The notes under the pieces are model-generated. The model saw only the letters and a list, made by a program, of their open reading frames with translations. It did not search any database and was not told where the DNA came from. A stretch of 64,000 bases of DNA from Symbiodinium natans. Lineage: Eukaryota; Sar; Dinophyceae; Suessiales; Symbiodiniaceae. A program made the position numbers and the translations under genes. Location of the stretch: positions 186,001 to 250,000 of the forward strand of contig CAJNDS010002164.1 in the NCBI GenBank assembly GCA_905221605.1, read 5' to 3'. This document shows positions 23,140 to 33,639 of the stretch, piece by piece (position 1 is the first letter of the stretch; each line of letters starts with the position of its first letter).

Positions 23140-23705
23140 GGGAAACGTGCGGCTGGATTTGGCCAAATTTTGCCGGACAGTCTGCGGGCAAAATTTGGCC
23201 AAATCGGGCTGCTCGTCGTACGCGATGAGAAATGCGCGGCTCGATTTGGCAAAATTTTGCCAAGCAGCCTCCGGGCAAAATTTGGCCAAATCGGGCTGCT
23301 CTTCGTAGGCGATGAAAAAGGCGCGGCTCGATTTGGCCAAATTTTGCCGGGCAGCTTTCGGGCAAAATTTGGCCAAATCGGGCTGCTCTTCGTAGGCGAT
23401 GAGAAATGCGCGGCTCGATTTGGCCAAATTTTGCCGAGCAGCTTTCGGGCAAAATTTGGCCAAATCGGGCTGCTCTTCGTAGGCGATGAGAAAGGCGCGG
23501 CTCGATTTGGCCAAATTTTGCCGAGCAGCTTTCGGGCAAAATTTGGTCAAATCGGGCTGCTCTTCGTAGGCGATGAGAAATGCGTGGCTCGATTTGGCCA
23601 AATTTTGCCAAGCAGCCTCCGGGCAAAATTTGGCCAAATCGGGCAGCTCTTCGTATGCGATGAGAAATGCGCGGCTCGATTTGGCCAAATTTTGCCCGGA
23701 GCTTC
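23140..23705. repeat. 87-bp tandem repeat with internal palindromes
   Basis: GCGCGGCTCGATTTGG recurs at 23234, 23321, 23408, 23495, 23582 (one change) and 23669, exactly 87 bp apart. Each unit contains CGATTTGGCCAAATTTTGCC and its near inverse GGCAAAATTTGGCCAAATCG, so it can form a long hairpin. Because 87 is divisible by three and the unit has few stops, three overlapping frames of 206-216 codons exist on both strands (23006-23626 -, 23068-23688 -, 23074-23724 +). Both strands spell similar peptides such as ARFGQILP. I treat these as repeat by-products. Confidence 0.9.
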
Positions 23706-24012
23706 CCCCCCTCCCAAGAATTAAATAGTGATTAATTTAAGTACGACGGGGAGGTTTCGGATTGAAATTATTTAAATTATTTAATTCTTAGGGGGCGGGG
23801 AGGGTGGTTCCCCCCCTTTTCGGATTTCAACTATTTAAACTATATAATGTATTTACATTATTTGAATTGTTTAAATTGTTTAAATTACATGATGTAAATC
23901 ATTTAATCAAAGCTTTATATATCTCCCTTGTCTCTCCCTAATTAGAAATACCAATCTTGCTATTCACAGATAGGTGCACTTCTCATGCTTTTTTGTGTTA
24001 GCACGGCTCTAC

Positions 24013-24325
24013 TGACACATATTCCGCGAAAAATGTGTCATGCTTTTTGTCTTAGCAGAACTCTCGTGACACATATTCCGCGGAAAATGTGTCATGCTTT
24101 TTTTGTTAGCACGCCTCTACTGACACATATTCCGCGGAAAATGTGTCATGCTTTTTGTGTTAGCACAGCTCTACTGACACATATTCCGCGGGAAAAGTGT
24201 CATGTTTATGTTGCTAAGAGAACTCTGGTGACACATATTCCGCGAAAAATGTGTCATGCTTTTTTTGTGGTAGCACGGCTCTACTGACACATATTCAGCG
24301 GAAAAATTGTCATGTTTTTGGTGAA
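24013..24325. repeat. 54-bp tandem repeat carrying a hairpin
   Basis: TGACACATATTCCGCG begins units at 24013, 24067, 24121, 24175, 24229 and about 24284. Each holds TGACACAT...ATGTGTCA around TTCCGCGGAA, a nearly perfect palindrome. The sequence 23910-23985 just before it repeats a piece of the 17.9-22.8 kb satellite (TCTCCCTTGTCTCTCCC), so this array lies inside a continuation of that satellite. Confidence 0.9.
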
Positions 24326-24594
24326 ATTTACGAACACTTACCCCCCGATAAGCAAGACTTGGAATCACTCCGTTACAAGCAATCAATATTGGCACGCGGC
24401 CATTTTTTTCTTCTCAACTATCTCAAAGGGCACAGTGTCTAGATCGCAAGCATAATTTCATTGTGTCTTGACGCATCATAGTGTACCAAAGTCTCTGCAT
24501 CATAAGCATTGTTTTCTTTGCGCTTTAGTACAGTTTTTTGTACTAAGGTCTTTAAGCTGTAAGCACTTTTAACGGGAAAGGGCGAGGAGGATAG

Positions 24595-24850
24595 CTTATG
24601 ATAACTATGACAATTTATCATAATTATGATACCTTATCATAAGTATGATAACTTATGATAACTTATCATAATTATAATAACTTATCATAATTATGAAAAG
24701 TTGCTTATCATATTTATCATACTCTGAGATAAAGAACTTGAAGTTATCATAATTATGATAATTTAGATCGGGAAGCTAAAGTTATCATAATTATGATAAC
24801 TTATGATGGGGAAGTTGAAGTCATCATAATTATGATAACTTCAGGTTGGT
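24595..24850. repeat. TTATCATAATTATGATAA palindrome cluster
   Basis: At least six full or partial copies of the 18-bp perfect palindrome TTATCATAATTATGATAA, spaced 20-40 bp apart with unrelated short spacers. No reading frame. Confidence 0.85.
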
Positions 24851-25019
24851 AGTTTGGAGTGGAGGGGCAGGAGGGGTTAGGTGCGAGTGGTGTGGGTGTA
24901 GTAAATTGTTGCAAGGGGGCTTGTTGGGGGTGATGGGGTCGGGGAGCAGGTTGCAGGTGCGACGCGGTGCGTGGGGTGGCGCTCTGCGAAGTGAGGTGGA
25001 AAATTGGGGAGGGGTAGGG

Positions 25020-25345
25020 GAGGGGAGAGCACAAGCCCTCCAGCCCCTCCCCTCCAGCCTCCAACCCCTCCAGCCCCTGCAGAGCCCTCCAGCCAGCCCC
25101 TCCAGCCCGCCCCTCCAGCCAGCCCCTCCAGGCGCCCCTTCAGCCTCCAGGTAGCCACTCCAGTTCTTCCAGTTCCTCCAGCCCCTCTAGCCTCTCCAAC
25201 CCCTCCAGCCCTTGCAGCAGCCCCTCCAGCCAGCCAGCCCCTCCAGCCCCCTCCAGCCCCCTCCAGCCCCCTCCAGCTCCAGCCCATCCCTTCAGCCTCC
25301 AGGTTCCTCCAGTTCCTCCAGCCCCTCCAGCCTCTCCAGCCCTAC
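25020..25345. repeat. CTCCAGCCC minisatellite
   Basis: Tandem CCCTCCAGC-type units with CAGTTCCTCCAG variants. The frames here (Pro/Ser-rich on plus, Gly-rich on minus) are low-complexity by-products. Confidence 0.9.
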
Positions 25346-25379
25346 CTAAATAATTTAGTTTATGGCTTGGCTGAGTTTC

Positions 25380-25660
25380 CCCACAATTAAATTAATTTAA
25401 ACGATTTAAACGATTTAATTGGGTCCAATTAAATCGTTTAAATCCGACGCCTCAATTAAATAATTTAATTAGACCGTAGGATTTAATTGGACCCAATTAA
25501 ATCGTTTAAATCGTTTAAATCGTATAAATTAATTTAATTGTGGTGGGAGGTGAGTACAGACAAGCACAGAGCCAATCAAATTATTTAAATCCGACGCCTC
25601 AATTAAATAATTTAATTAGACCGTAGGATTTAAATGATTTAATTGGTTTGGGTTTGCGAT
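25380..25660. repeat. ATTTAAACGATTTAAT repeats, two inverted blocks
   Basis: AATTAAATCGTTTAAA and GATTTAATTGGNCC-like blocks occur in both orientations. The block CCGACGCCTCAATTAAATAA occurs twice, at about 25446 and 25590. No gene. Confidence 0.75.
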
Positions 25661-25739
25661 TTAACTCTTTGGCATAAAAGCTGAACCGAAAATCTTAGGG
25701 ACCAGGGCTTGCGATTTGACTCCTTGCTCACCCCATAAT

Positions 25740-26375
25740 CATAATGATATAAGACGGAAACATATAATAAAGATGACAAAAAGATGATAAACGACTACAA
25801 AAAGATGACAGAAAGATGATAAAAGATGATAAAAGATGACAAAAATATGATAAAAGATGAGAAAAGATGATAACGGTAGAAGATGATTAAGATAAAATGC
25901 TTTCAAAAACAAAGTCCAAACGATGACCCGATTAAAAGATGATAAAAGATGATAAAAAGATGACAAAAAAGATGATAAAAGATTTTCACAAAAAGATAAC
26001 AAAAGGTGATAACGATAGAATATGATTAGGATAAAGGATGCTTTCCAAACAAGATCCAAACGATGACCCGATTAAAAGATGATAAAAGATGATAAAAATA
26101 TGACAAAATGATAAAAGATTACAACAAAAAGATAACAAAAATGTGATAACGATAGAATATGATTAGGATAAAGGATGCTTTCCAAATAAGATCCAAACGA
26201 TGACCCGATTAAAAGATGATAAAAGATGATGAAAATATGACAAAAATGATAAAAGATTACAACAAAAAGGTAACAAAAAGGTGATAACGATAGAATATGA
26301 TTATGACAAAGGATGCTTTCCAAATAAGATCCAAACGATGACCCGATTAGAAGATGATTAAAGGTGACAAAAAGA
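25740..26375. repeat. AAAAGATGATAAAAGATGAC repeat, ~139-bp period
   Basis: ATCCAAACGATGACCCGATT recurs at about 25914, 26051, 26190 and 26330, roughly every 138-140 bp, separated by AAAAGATGATA microrepeats. Open on minus as Ser/Phe/Leu-rich peptide, which is not credible as a gene. Confidence 0.85.
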
Positions 26376-26554
26376 ATAAATTAATTGAATTAATTGTACA
26401 GAATTGAATTAAATCATTTAAATCCCCCGGCCTCTTTAAATAATTTAAATAATTTAAACAAGTTACATGGTCGGAAATTCGGCCTCAGGCGACTCCGGCC
26501 CAGAGCCTGGACTTGGGAGCATTTAAACAATTTAAATAATTTAAATACGCGCAA

Positions 26555-26885
26555 TAAAATTGCCTCCGGGCAAAATTTGGCCAAATCGAGCCGCGCATTC
26601 CTTATCGCGTACAAAGAGCAGCCCGACTTGGCTAAATTTTGCCCGGAGGCTGCCGGGAAAAATTTGGCCAAATCGAGCCGCGAGAGTTTATATAGTTTCG
26701 GGCCTTCAGAAAGGCGCGGCTCGATTTGGCCAAATTTTGCCCGGAGGCTGCCGGGCAAAATTTGGCCAAATCGAGCCGCGAGAGTTTATATAGTTTCGGG
26801 CCTTCAGAAAGGCGCCGCTCGATTTGGCCAAATTTTGCCGGGCAGTCTGCGGGCAAAATTTGGCCAAATCGAGCCGCGAGTCTGC
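26555..26885. repeat. Second copy of the GGCAAAATTTGGCCAAATCG repeat
   Basis: GGCAAAATTTGGCCAAATCGAGCCGCG and its inverse recur several times here, interleaved with GAGTTTATATAGTTTCGGGCC. The core is shared with the 87-bp array 3 kb upstream, but the spacer differs. Confidence 0.85.
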
Positions 26886-26889
26886 GGGC

Positions 26890-29525
26890 TCAGAGCTTGG
26901 ATTTGGAAGCATTTAAATAATCTAAATAATTCAAATAATTTAAATAATTGAAATAATTTAAATAATTTAAATAATTTAAATAATTTAATTGGGCCGAATT
27001 AAATTATTTAAATTATTTAAATCCCCCGGCCTCTTTAAATAATTCAAATAATTTAAATAATTTAAATAATTTAAATAATTTAAATAATTTAATTGGGCCG
27101 AATTAAATTATTTAAATAATTTAAATAAATTAAATAATTTAAATAATTTAATTGGCCTGAATTAAATTATTTTATTTAAATTATTTAAATTATTTAAATA
27201 ATTTAAATGGTCGGAAATTCGGCCTCAGGCGACTCCGGCCCGGAGCCTGGATTTGGGAGCATTTAAATAATTTAAATAATTTAAATAATTTAAATAATTT
27301 AAATAATTTAATTGGGCCGAATTAAATTATTTAAATTATTTAAATCCCCCGGCCTCTTCAATTAAATAATTTAAATAATTTAAATAATTTAAATAATTTA
27401 ATTGGCCTGAATTAAATTATTTAAATTATTTAAATTATTTAAATTATTTAAATTATTTAAATAATTTAAATGGTCGGAAATTCGGCCTCAGGCGACTCCG
27501 GCCCGATGCCTGGATTTGGGAGCATTTAAATAATTTAAATAATTTAAATAATTTAAATAATTTAAATAATTTAAATAATTTAATTGGGCCGAATTAAATT
27601 ATTTAAATTATTTAAATCCCCCGGCCTATTTAAATAATTTAAATAATTTAAATAATTTAAATAATTTAATTGGCCTGAATTAAATTATTTAAATTATTTA
27701 AATTATTTAAATAATTTAAATGGTCGGAAATTCGGCCTCAGGCGACTCCGGCCCGGAGCCTGGATTTGGGAGCATTTAAATAATTTAAATAATTTAAATA
27801 ATTTAAATAATTTAAATAATTTAAATAATTTAATTGGGCCGAATTAAATTATTTAAATTATTTAAATCCCCCGGCCTCTTTAAATAATTTAAATAAATTA
27901 AATAATTTAAATAATTTAATTGGCCTGAATTAAATTATTTAAATTATTTAAATTATTTAAATTATTTAAATGGTCGGAAATTCGGCCTCAGGCGACTCCG
28001 GCCCGGAGCCTGGATTTGGGAGCATTTAAATAATTTAAATAATTTAAATAATTTAAATAATTTAATAATTTAAATAATTTAATTGGGCCGAATTAAATTA
28101 TTTAAATTATTTAAATCCCCCGGCCTATTTAAATAATTTAAATAATTTAAATAATTTAAATAATTTAATTGGCCTGAATTAAATTATTAAATTATAAATT
28201 ATTTAAATTATTTAAATAATTTAAATGGTCGGAAATTCGGCCTCAGGCGACTCCGGCCCGGAGCCTGGATTTGGGAGCATTTAAATAATTTAAATAATTT
28301 AAAAAAATAATTTAAATAATTTAAATAATTTAAATAATTTAAATAATTTAATTGGGCCGAATTAAATTATTTAAATTATTTAAATCCCCCGGCCTCTTTA
28401 AATAATTTAAATAAATTAAATAATTTAAATAATTTAATTGGCCTGAATTAAATTATTTAAATTATTTAAATTATTTAAATAATTTAAATGGTCGGAAATT
28501 CGGCCTCAGGCGACTCCGGCCCGGAGCCTGGATTTGGGAGCATTTAAATAATTTAAATAATTTAAATAATTTAAATAATTTAAATAATTTAAATAATTTA
28601 AATAATTTAAATAATGGGCCGAATTAAATTATTTAAATTATTTAAATCCCCCGGCCTATTTAAATAATTTAAATAATTTAAATAATTTAAATAATTTAAT
28701 TGGCCTGAATTAAATTACTTAAATTATTTAAATTATTTAAATATTTTAAATGGTCGGAAATTCGGCCTCAGGCGACTCCGGCCCGGAGCCTGGATTTGGG
28801 AGCATTTAAATAATTTAAATAATTTAAATAATTTAAATAATTTACATAATTTAATTGGGCCGAATTAAATTATTTAAATTATGTAAATCCCCCGGCCTAT
28901 TTAAATAATTTAAATAATTTAAATAATTTAAATAATTTAATTGGCCTGAATTAAATTATTTAAATTATTTAAATCCCCCTGCCTCCTTAAATAATTGAAA
29001 TAATTTAAATAATTTAATTGGCCGGAATTAAATTATTTAAATTATTTGAATTATTTAAATTATTTAAATTATTTAAATAATTTAAATGGTCGGAAATTCG
29101 GCCTCAGGCGACTCCGGCCCGCAGCCTGGATTTGGGAGCATTAAAATAATTTAAATAATTTAAATAATTTTAAATAATTTAATTGGGCCGAATTAAATTA
29201 TTTAAATCCTCCGGCCTCTTTAAATAATTTAAATAATTTAAATAATTTAAATAATTTAAATAATTTAATTGCGCGGAATTAAATTATTTAAATTATTTAA
29301 ATCCCCCGGCCTCCTTAATCAATTTAAACAATTTAAATAATTTAATTCGCCTGAATTAAATTATTTAAATTATTTAAATCCCCGGGCCTCTTTCAACTAT
29401 TTAAATAATTTAAATAATTTAATTGGTCTCAATTAAATCATTTAAATTATTTAAATCACCCGACTTATTTAAATAATTAAATGGGTTGTAGTTTTTATTT
29501 AAATTATTTAAATAATTTAAATTAT
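26890..29525. repeat. TTTAAATAA satellite with 250-263-bp higher-order unit
   Basis: AATTTAAATAATTTAAAT arrays are broken by two GC-rich modules: TCCCCCGGCCT, and a block starting TGGTCGGAAATTCGGCC with CTCCGGCCCGGAG inside. The second module starts at 26468 and then at 27208, 27471, 27721, 27971, 28226, 28489, 28751 and 29087, giving higher-order units mostly 250-263 bp long. The AT part is almost entirely self-complementary. No coding potential. Confidence 0.93.
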
Positions 29526-29725
29526 TTAAGTAATTATCAGTTAAATAGAAAAGAAGAGAGGTTAAATAGACCCGAAAGGTTGCTCTTTCATATATATATA
29601 TATATATACTTCTATGTTCTATTTACACTTATGACCATATTGGCAATAGACGATCCTATTGCATACAGTACACACACACACACACATCCCTACATATTCC
29701 GGTGTCAGTGTAGCCATGCACGCAG

Positions 29726-30552
29726 TCAAGGCCATGCTGGGACTGGAGGGACCAATTCCTCACACCCCCTGAAAACAAAGGAGGCACTACAGTTTGGGAC
29801 GTGCCCCCCTTAAACTAACAGTCCTTATTAAAAGGGACTATAATAGATAATAGGGGGGGGTAAGACTGTCAGCATAAGGGGGAACATCCCAAACGACACT
29901 ACAAGTCCAGGGACTTCAGCAGTGCCCTGAACACCGCATCCGCAAGATAGTCCAGAGAGACTTCCGAGCCGAGGCCAAAGCCTTTGCGACTCGTCGTTGA
30001 AGTACCGCAACAGCGCGATGTCCAAGGCAGTCCTACTTGAGCATAGCTGTCTCCTCTTGATGTGCTTCTTGCAGCTTGCCTTGCGCACGCTTTGGAATGC
30101 CAGCCGTGAGTTGACAATCTTTAACCTCGAGTAGCTCTGAAAGGGCTCCTGCCGTACACGTCTGCCACGTTCAGAGAAACATACCTGCAAAACACACGCA
30201 CCCTACAACAGCCACATGCTGCCGACCGTTCTTGAGTGCGGCCATTGTATTGAATGGGTTGACACGACACAACGACCACCACTGGTCCGCGAGTTTGCGC
30301 AACTCGACATGGACACATGGCACAGGGCACTGACAAGGGTAGGGACATGCCCCAGCGCTCCGGGCTGAGAGTACTTAAGCATCCACCTCCACTTCTGCTA
30401 CCTGCTGATTACCTGCTGCGAGACGCAGGGCAAAAATGAGGAACACCGGCGCTTCAGCACATCAAAAGGCCAGGAGAGGAGCTCACGCCGCAGCTTCGGC
30501 GCGGCGCGCACGTTAAAGCCGCTCCTCGGAGCCCTGAGCTCCTTCAGCTTTC
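29726..30552 (-). CDS. Unrecognised spliced gene, 3' exons
   Basis: I do not recognise the product. Exons on the minus strand join in frame: 30552-30413 (GKLKELRAPRSGFNVRAA, then KLRRELLSWPFDVLKRR), 30184-30037 (FQSYSRLKIVNSRLAFQSV, then a Lys/Arg run KKHIKRR), 29981-29903 (GLGSEVSLDYLADAVFRALL), and possibly 29786-29726 after a 116-nt intron. Introns at 30412-30185 and 30036-29982 are GT-AG and phase-compatible. If the last intron is not spliced, the frame stops at TAG inside the direct repeat at 29897-29903. Exons further 5' were not identified; an open stretch near 30680-30740 is a candidate. Basic residues dominate the middle, so nucleic-acid binding is possible but unproven. Confidence 0.45.
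29792..29896. mobile_element. Miniature inverted-repeat element, possible introner
   Basis: The ends are inverted: TTTGGGACGTGCCCCCCTTA at 29793 against TTTGGGATGTTCCCCCTTA on the opposite strand ending at 29893. Similarity continues through CTAACAGTCCTTA and CTGACAGTCTTA, about 34 bp with a few mismatches. CACTACA lies on both sides (29785-29791 and 29897-29903), as a target-site duplication would. On the minus strand that repeat reads TGTAGTG and supplies a GT donor and an AG acceptor, so the element could be spliced as a 116-nt intron. Confidence 0.6.
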
Positions 30553-30649
30553 CTTGTACTAATTCTAGGATGGCCATTAAAGCCCTCTGAAAAATATTCC
30601 TGAATATGATCCTCTTAAACCCAATAAGGGAAAATATGAAATATCCCAA

Positions 30650-33620
30650 GGGCCTACCTAGAATTGCGAATTGGCATCCAGGTTGCAGGGTTCAGTACGA
30701 TTTCGCCGCGACGCATGTTCCGGGCTGATGTCCAGAAACAGAGGTGAGCACCTTCTACCCACAAAAGCCAAGCTCGCAGTCCCATACCACCCAGGAACAC
30801 AGGAACGGTCGTACGGTATAAAACGTGATGCTCAAGGCAGAATATGGAGCTGCGGGCGGTAAATATGGAGCGCGCGTGCACTCCTTTCCGGCATATTTAC
30901 ATGACAAAGTGATCCAGGACAGTCGATGAAACTCAAGAAGGTGGTTCATTCAAGCCAACCCTGCAGACTAGCCGACTAGCCAAAAAAACAAGATGTGGTC
31001 GCACGAAGCGTTGTACCACAAAGCGTTAACATCAACACAAGACACAAGGAGGCATCTTCGTCCCAGAGCTTTCGAACTCAGGTCCCGACTGAGGGGATGG
31101 TCCCCAGGCCGACAAGCTGCTATACCTTGAGCAGCTTCAGTGGCCCGGCATGCAAACTGCTTTGGGGGGGGGGAGTAAAGGGGACAGAAGTAGGACGAAA
31201 GTCGTCAGATGCTGGGGGAGCAGCTGCTTGTGCATGGTCTCGACCTCGGCAACCGAGAACCTACGTAGAGTCAATATGCCGTATGCCTGAGTCACATGTG
31301 AGATACACTTCCAGCCATGGTTGCAATGACCTAACGCCCAGGACAATACTCAGATATGCACGCGCGTATGTCATTTCTATATGTGTATGTATATATATAT
31401 ATGTATATATATGTATGTGTGTGTTATCACCCTGCCCTCCCCCCCATGATCCAGGTCAGGAGCGGGGGGGAGGCTTCAGAAAGCTGTCACTAAGCAAGCA
31501 CCTGACCGGCCTATGATTATTTGCAGTGAGTATTCAGTTTGTCTGCCATGAATACTTCGTCCACATGTCAATATGCTGCTGCTTCAGGAGTAGGTAGTTG
31601 GTATCGAATTGGTGCTTGATGATCAATACGTTGCCTGGTAAAAGTGTGCTTGGGAACCTCCCTGGAGACTCCCGAAATTTGGATTGTTGGATTCTGCCGT
31701 TTGTGGATTTTGGTAGTACTACGGTCTGTACTGCGAAAACTATGCGGTTCTAGGAGACCTGTGCTTTGTTGGCATTTCAACGCAAATTAATTGTGTTTTT
31801 GTTGGCAGAGTGTGTCATTGCTATTTAGTTAGTAGCAGGATTTGGATGGTGCGTAACTAGAGCGTTCTAGAAATGCGTCCGTATTGAACTAGTATTTAGT
31901 CGGCAGTTAGTCTTTTGCTTCAATTAGAGCTGGACTATTTAGTCGTGTTCCAGTGGTAAAAACTCGCATGCAATGGTGACTTTACTGGTACGCAAAACGT
32001 ACAATGAGTACTTCGTTAGTAGACAAAGCATTGCGACTTAGAAAAGCACTATTTGCCAACTAAACAAGTCATTTGCCTAGCAGAAGCACTACTAGCCTGG
32101 AAAGACACAAAAAAAAGCATTCCAAACTTCGCCAGAGAATCTAATCGTTTGGGTCATATGCAATGAACATATTATTGGTATGCGAAAAAACACTCTACTG
32201 CTACTTCATTTATTTAGTATTCGGATAAGCACCATTTCTTTGGAAGACACACTATTTTGTGCTGGCTTATTGGCCAGAGAGGTGGCAGTAAGTCCGTGGT
32301 ATTAAAACCTACACGACGGGACGTGAATTGCTTACCTGAATTTACGTTGTCTTGTTGATTTTTTTTTGGGGGGGGAACTGCCGATGAGTCATTCAGTACA
32401 TATGCTACTTCTCCAAAGTAATGGAGCCGAAAACGGCATTTGTTGGCTTTCTCAAGGTTTGTTTGGTTCTTTTGGGCAAGAAGAGTATGAAAGGTTTGGG
32501 ATTGTGCAAACAACCGTTTGATTTTGGAGGTATGTTGGATTGCCCGCAACATCCCAAATTTAAGCCTGGAACACTGAAACTAAACTGAGAAACCCGAAAC
32601 ATCAAAACCTGATAGAGGTCAGGAACCCGAATGCAGACACGCGTAGCGTAAACGGCGAACAGAACAGATGTGGTACGCGACACGGGATCCGAAGCGATGC
32701 ATTATGATTCGACACCCCTCCCCTCCCCAAACTCCAAAAGCGAGGGCAAGTACGGGGATGGTGTGCCCCACATGTCTCATCCTCGTGACTGTCCACACGT
32801 TTGAGGACCAAGCTCCAAAAGTGAGGAGGCCGTTACGAGCATGGCACACCCGCACGCCTCCTCCGCGTGTTGTCGTCACTCTTGCAAACGGATTGTTGAG
32901 AAAACGCAACCCACATGTCGAATTCTCGTGACTGTCGGCACTTTTGAAGACGACACCAAACCAAACTCCAAGAGTGACGACAGTTACGACCATGGCACAA
33001 ACCAGACTGCGGCTGTTGCAGGTCACTCGTGGATGCTTCGCGGACGCTTCGCAGACGCTTCGCAAACGTTTCGCAAACGCTTGCGAACACCAAACACGCT
33101 CTGTTGGGTCACCTCCTGGCCCCCTGGTACCACGACCTTTTCAAACTGCAGCCCTTCTGCTGCGACGCTTTCGGGGAAAACGAGCTGTCGGCTTCGTTGC
33201 TTTGAAGTTTGGATTTTTTGGTTTTTTCCCTCTTAAGTCTTGTGCTAAAGTTGTTTTTTTGAGCATCTCCTTAAACCAGCAGAGTATTCACTAGACAGCA
33301 TTTTCACGCCTTGTGTCTCGAAACTTTATCATCTAGTGCACTCTGAAGGACGAATACACGCTTCATATTTCTAATGCTTTTCACATTGAACAGCTGCCGA
33401 AAAACATTGTCGGGACTTACGACGGGCTCTAAATGGCCAAGATGAAAGACCTAGATCTGGAGGGGGGCCATATGTATGTATACATATATATATATATACA
33501 TATCCATGCATGTGCATTCGATTGGCCCGGTCGAGTGCAAACCGACGTGAAGTACACACAAGACAATCGCTGCAGTCGCACCACAAAACTTGTCACTTGG
33601 GCTATTTCGAGTCGAATGGT
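30650..33620. other. Gene-poor stretch, no gene recognised
   Basis: Only short unsupported open frames occur. Microsatellites of TATATG type lie at about 31378-31422. A stretch near 33020-33080 repeats CTTCGC(A/G)GACG-like units (overlapping versions of GCTTCGCAGAC). Sequence at 31800-32340 is AT-rich with many short words such as TAGTCG and TTAGT. Nothing shows a conserved domain on either strand. Confidence 0.4.
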
Positions 33621-33639
33621 TTCGAGGAATGTTGCACTC

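Noticed and set aside
23006-23724. Three overlapping 206-216-codon frames with a 29-residue repeat
   Set aside because: The 87-bp unit is a multiple of three and lacks stops in three frames. Both strands give near-identical peptides because of internal palindromes, and there is no start context or family.
24013-24325. CRISPR array
   Set aside because: Units are exactly 54 bp with a near-identical spacer. There are no unique spacers, no cas genes, and the setting is eukaryotic.
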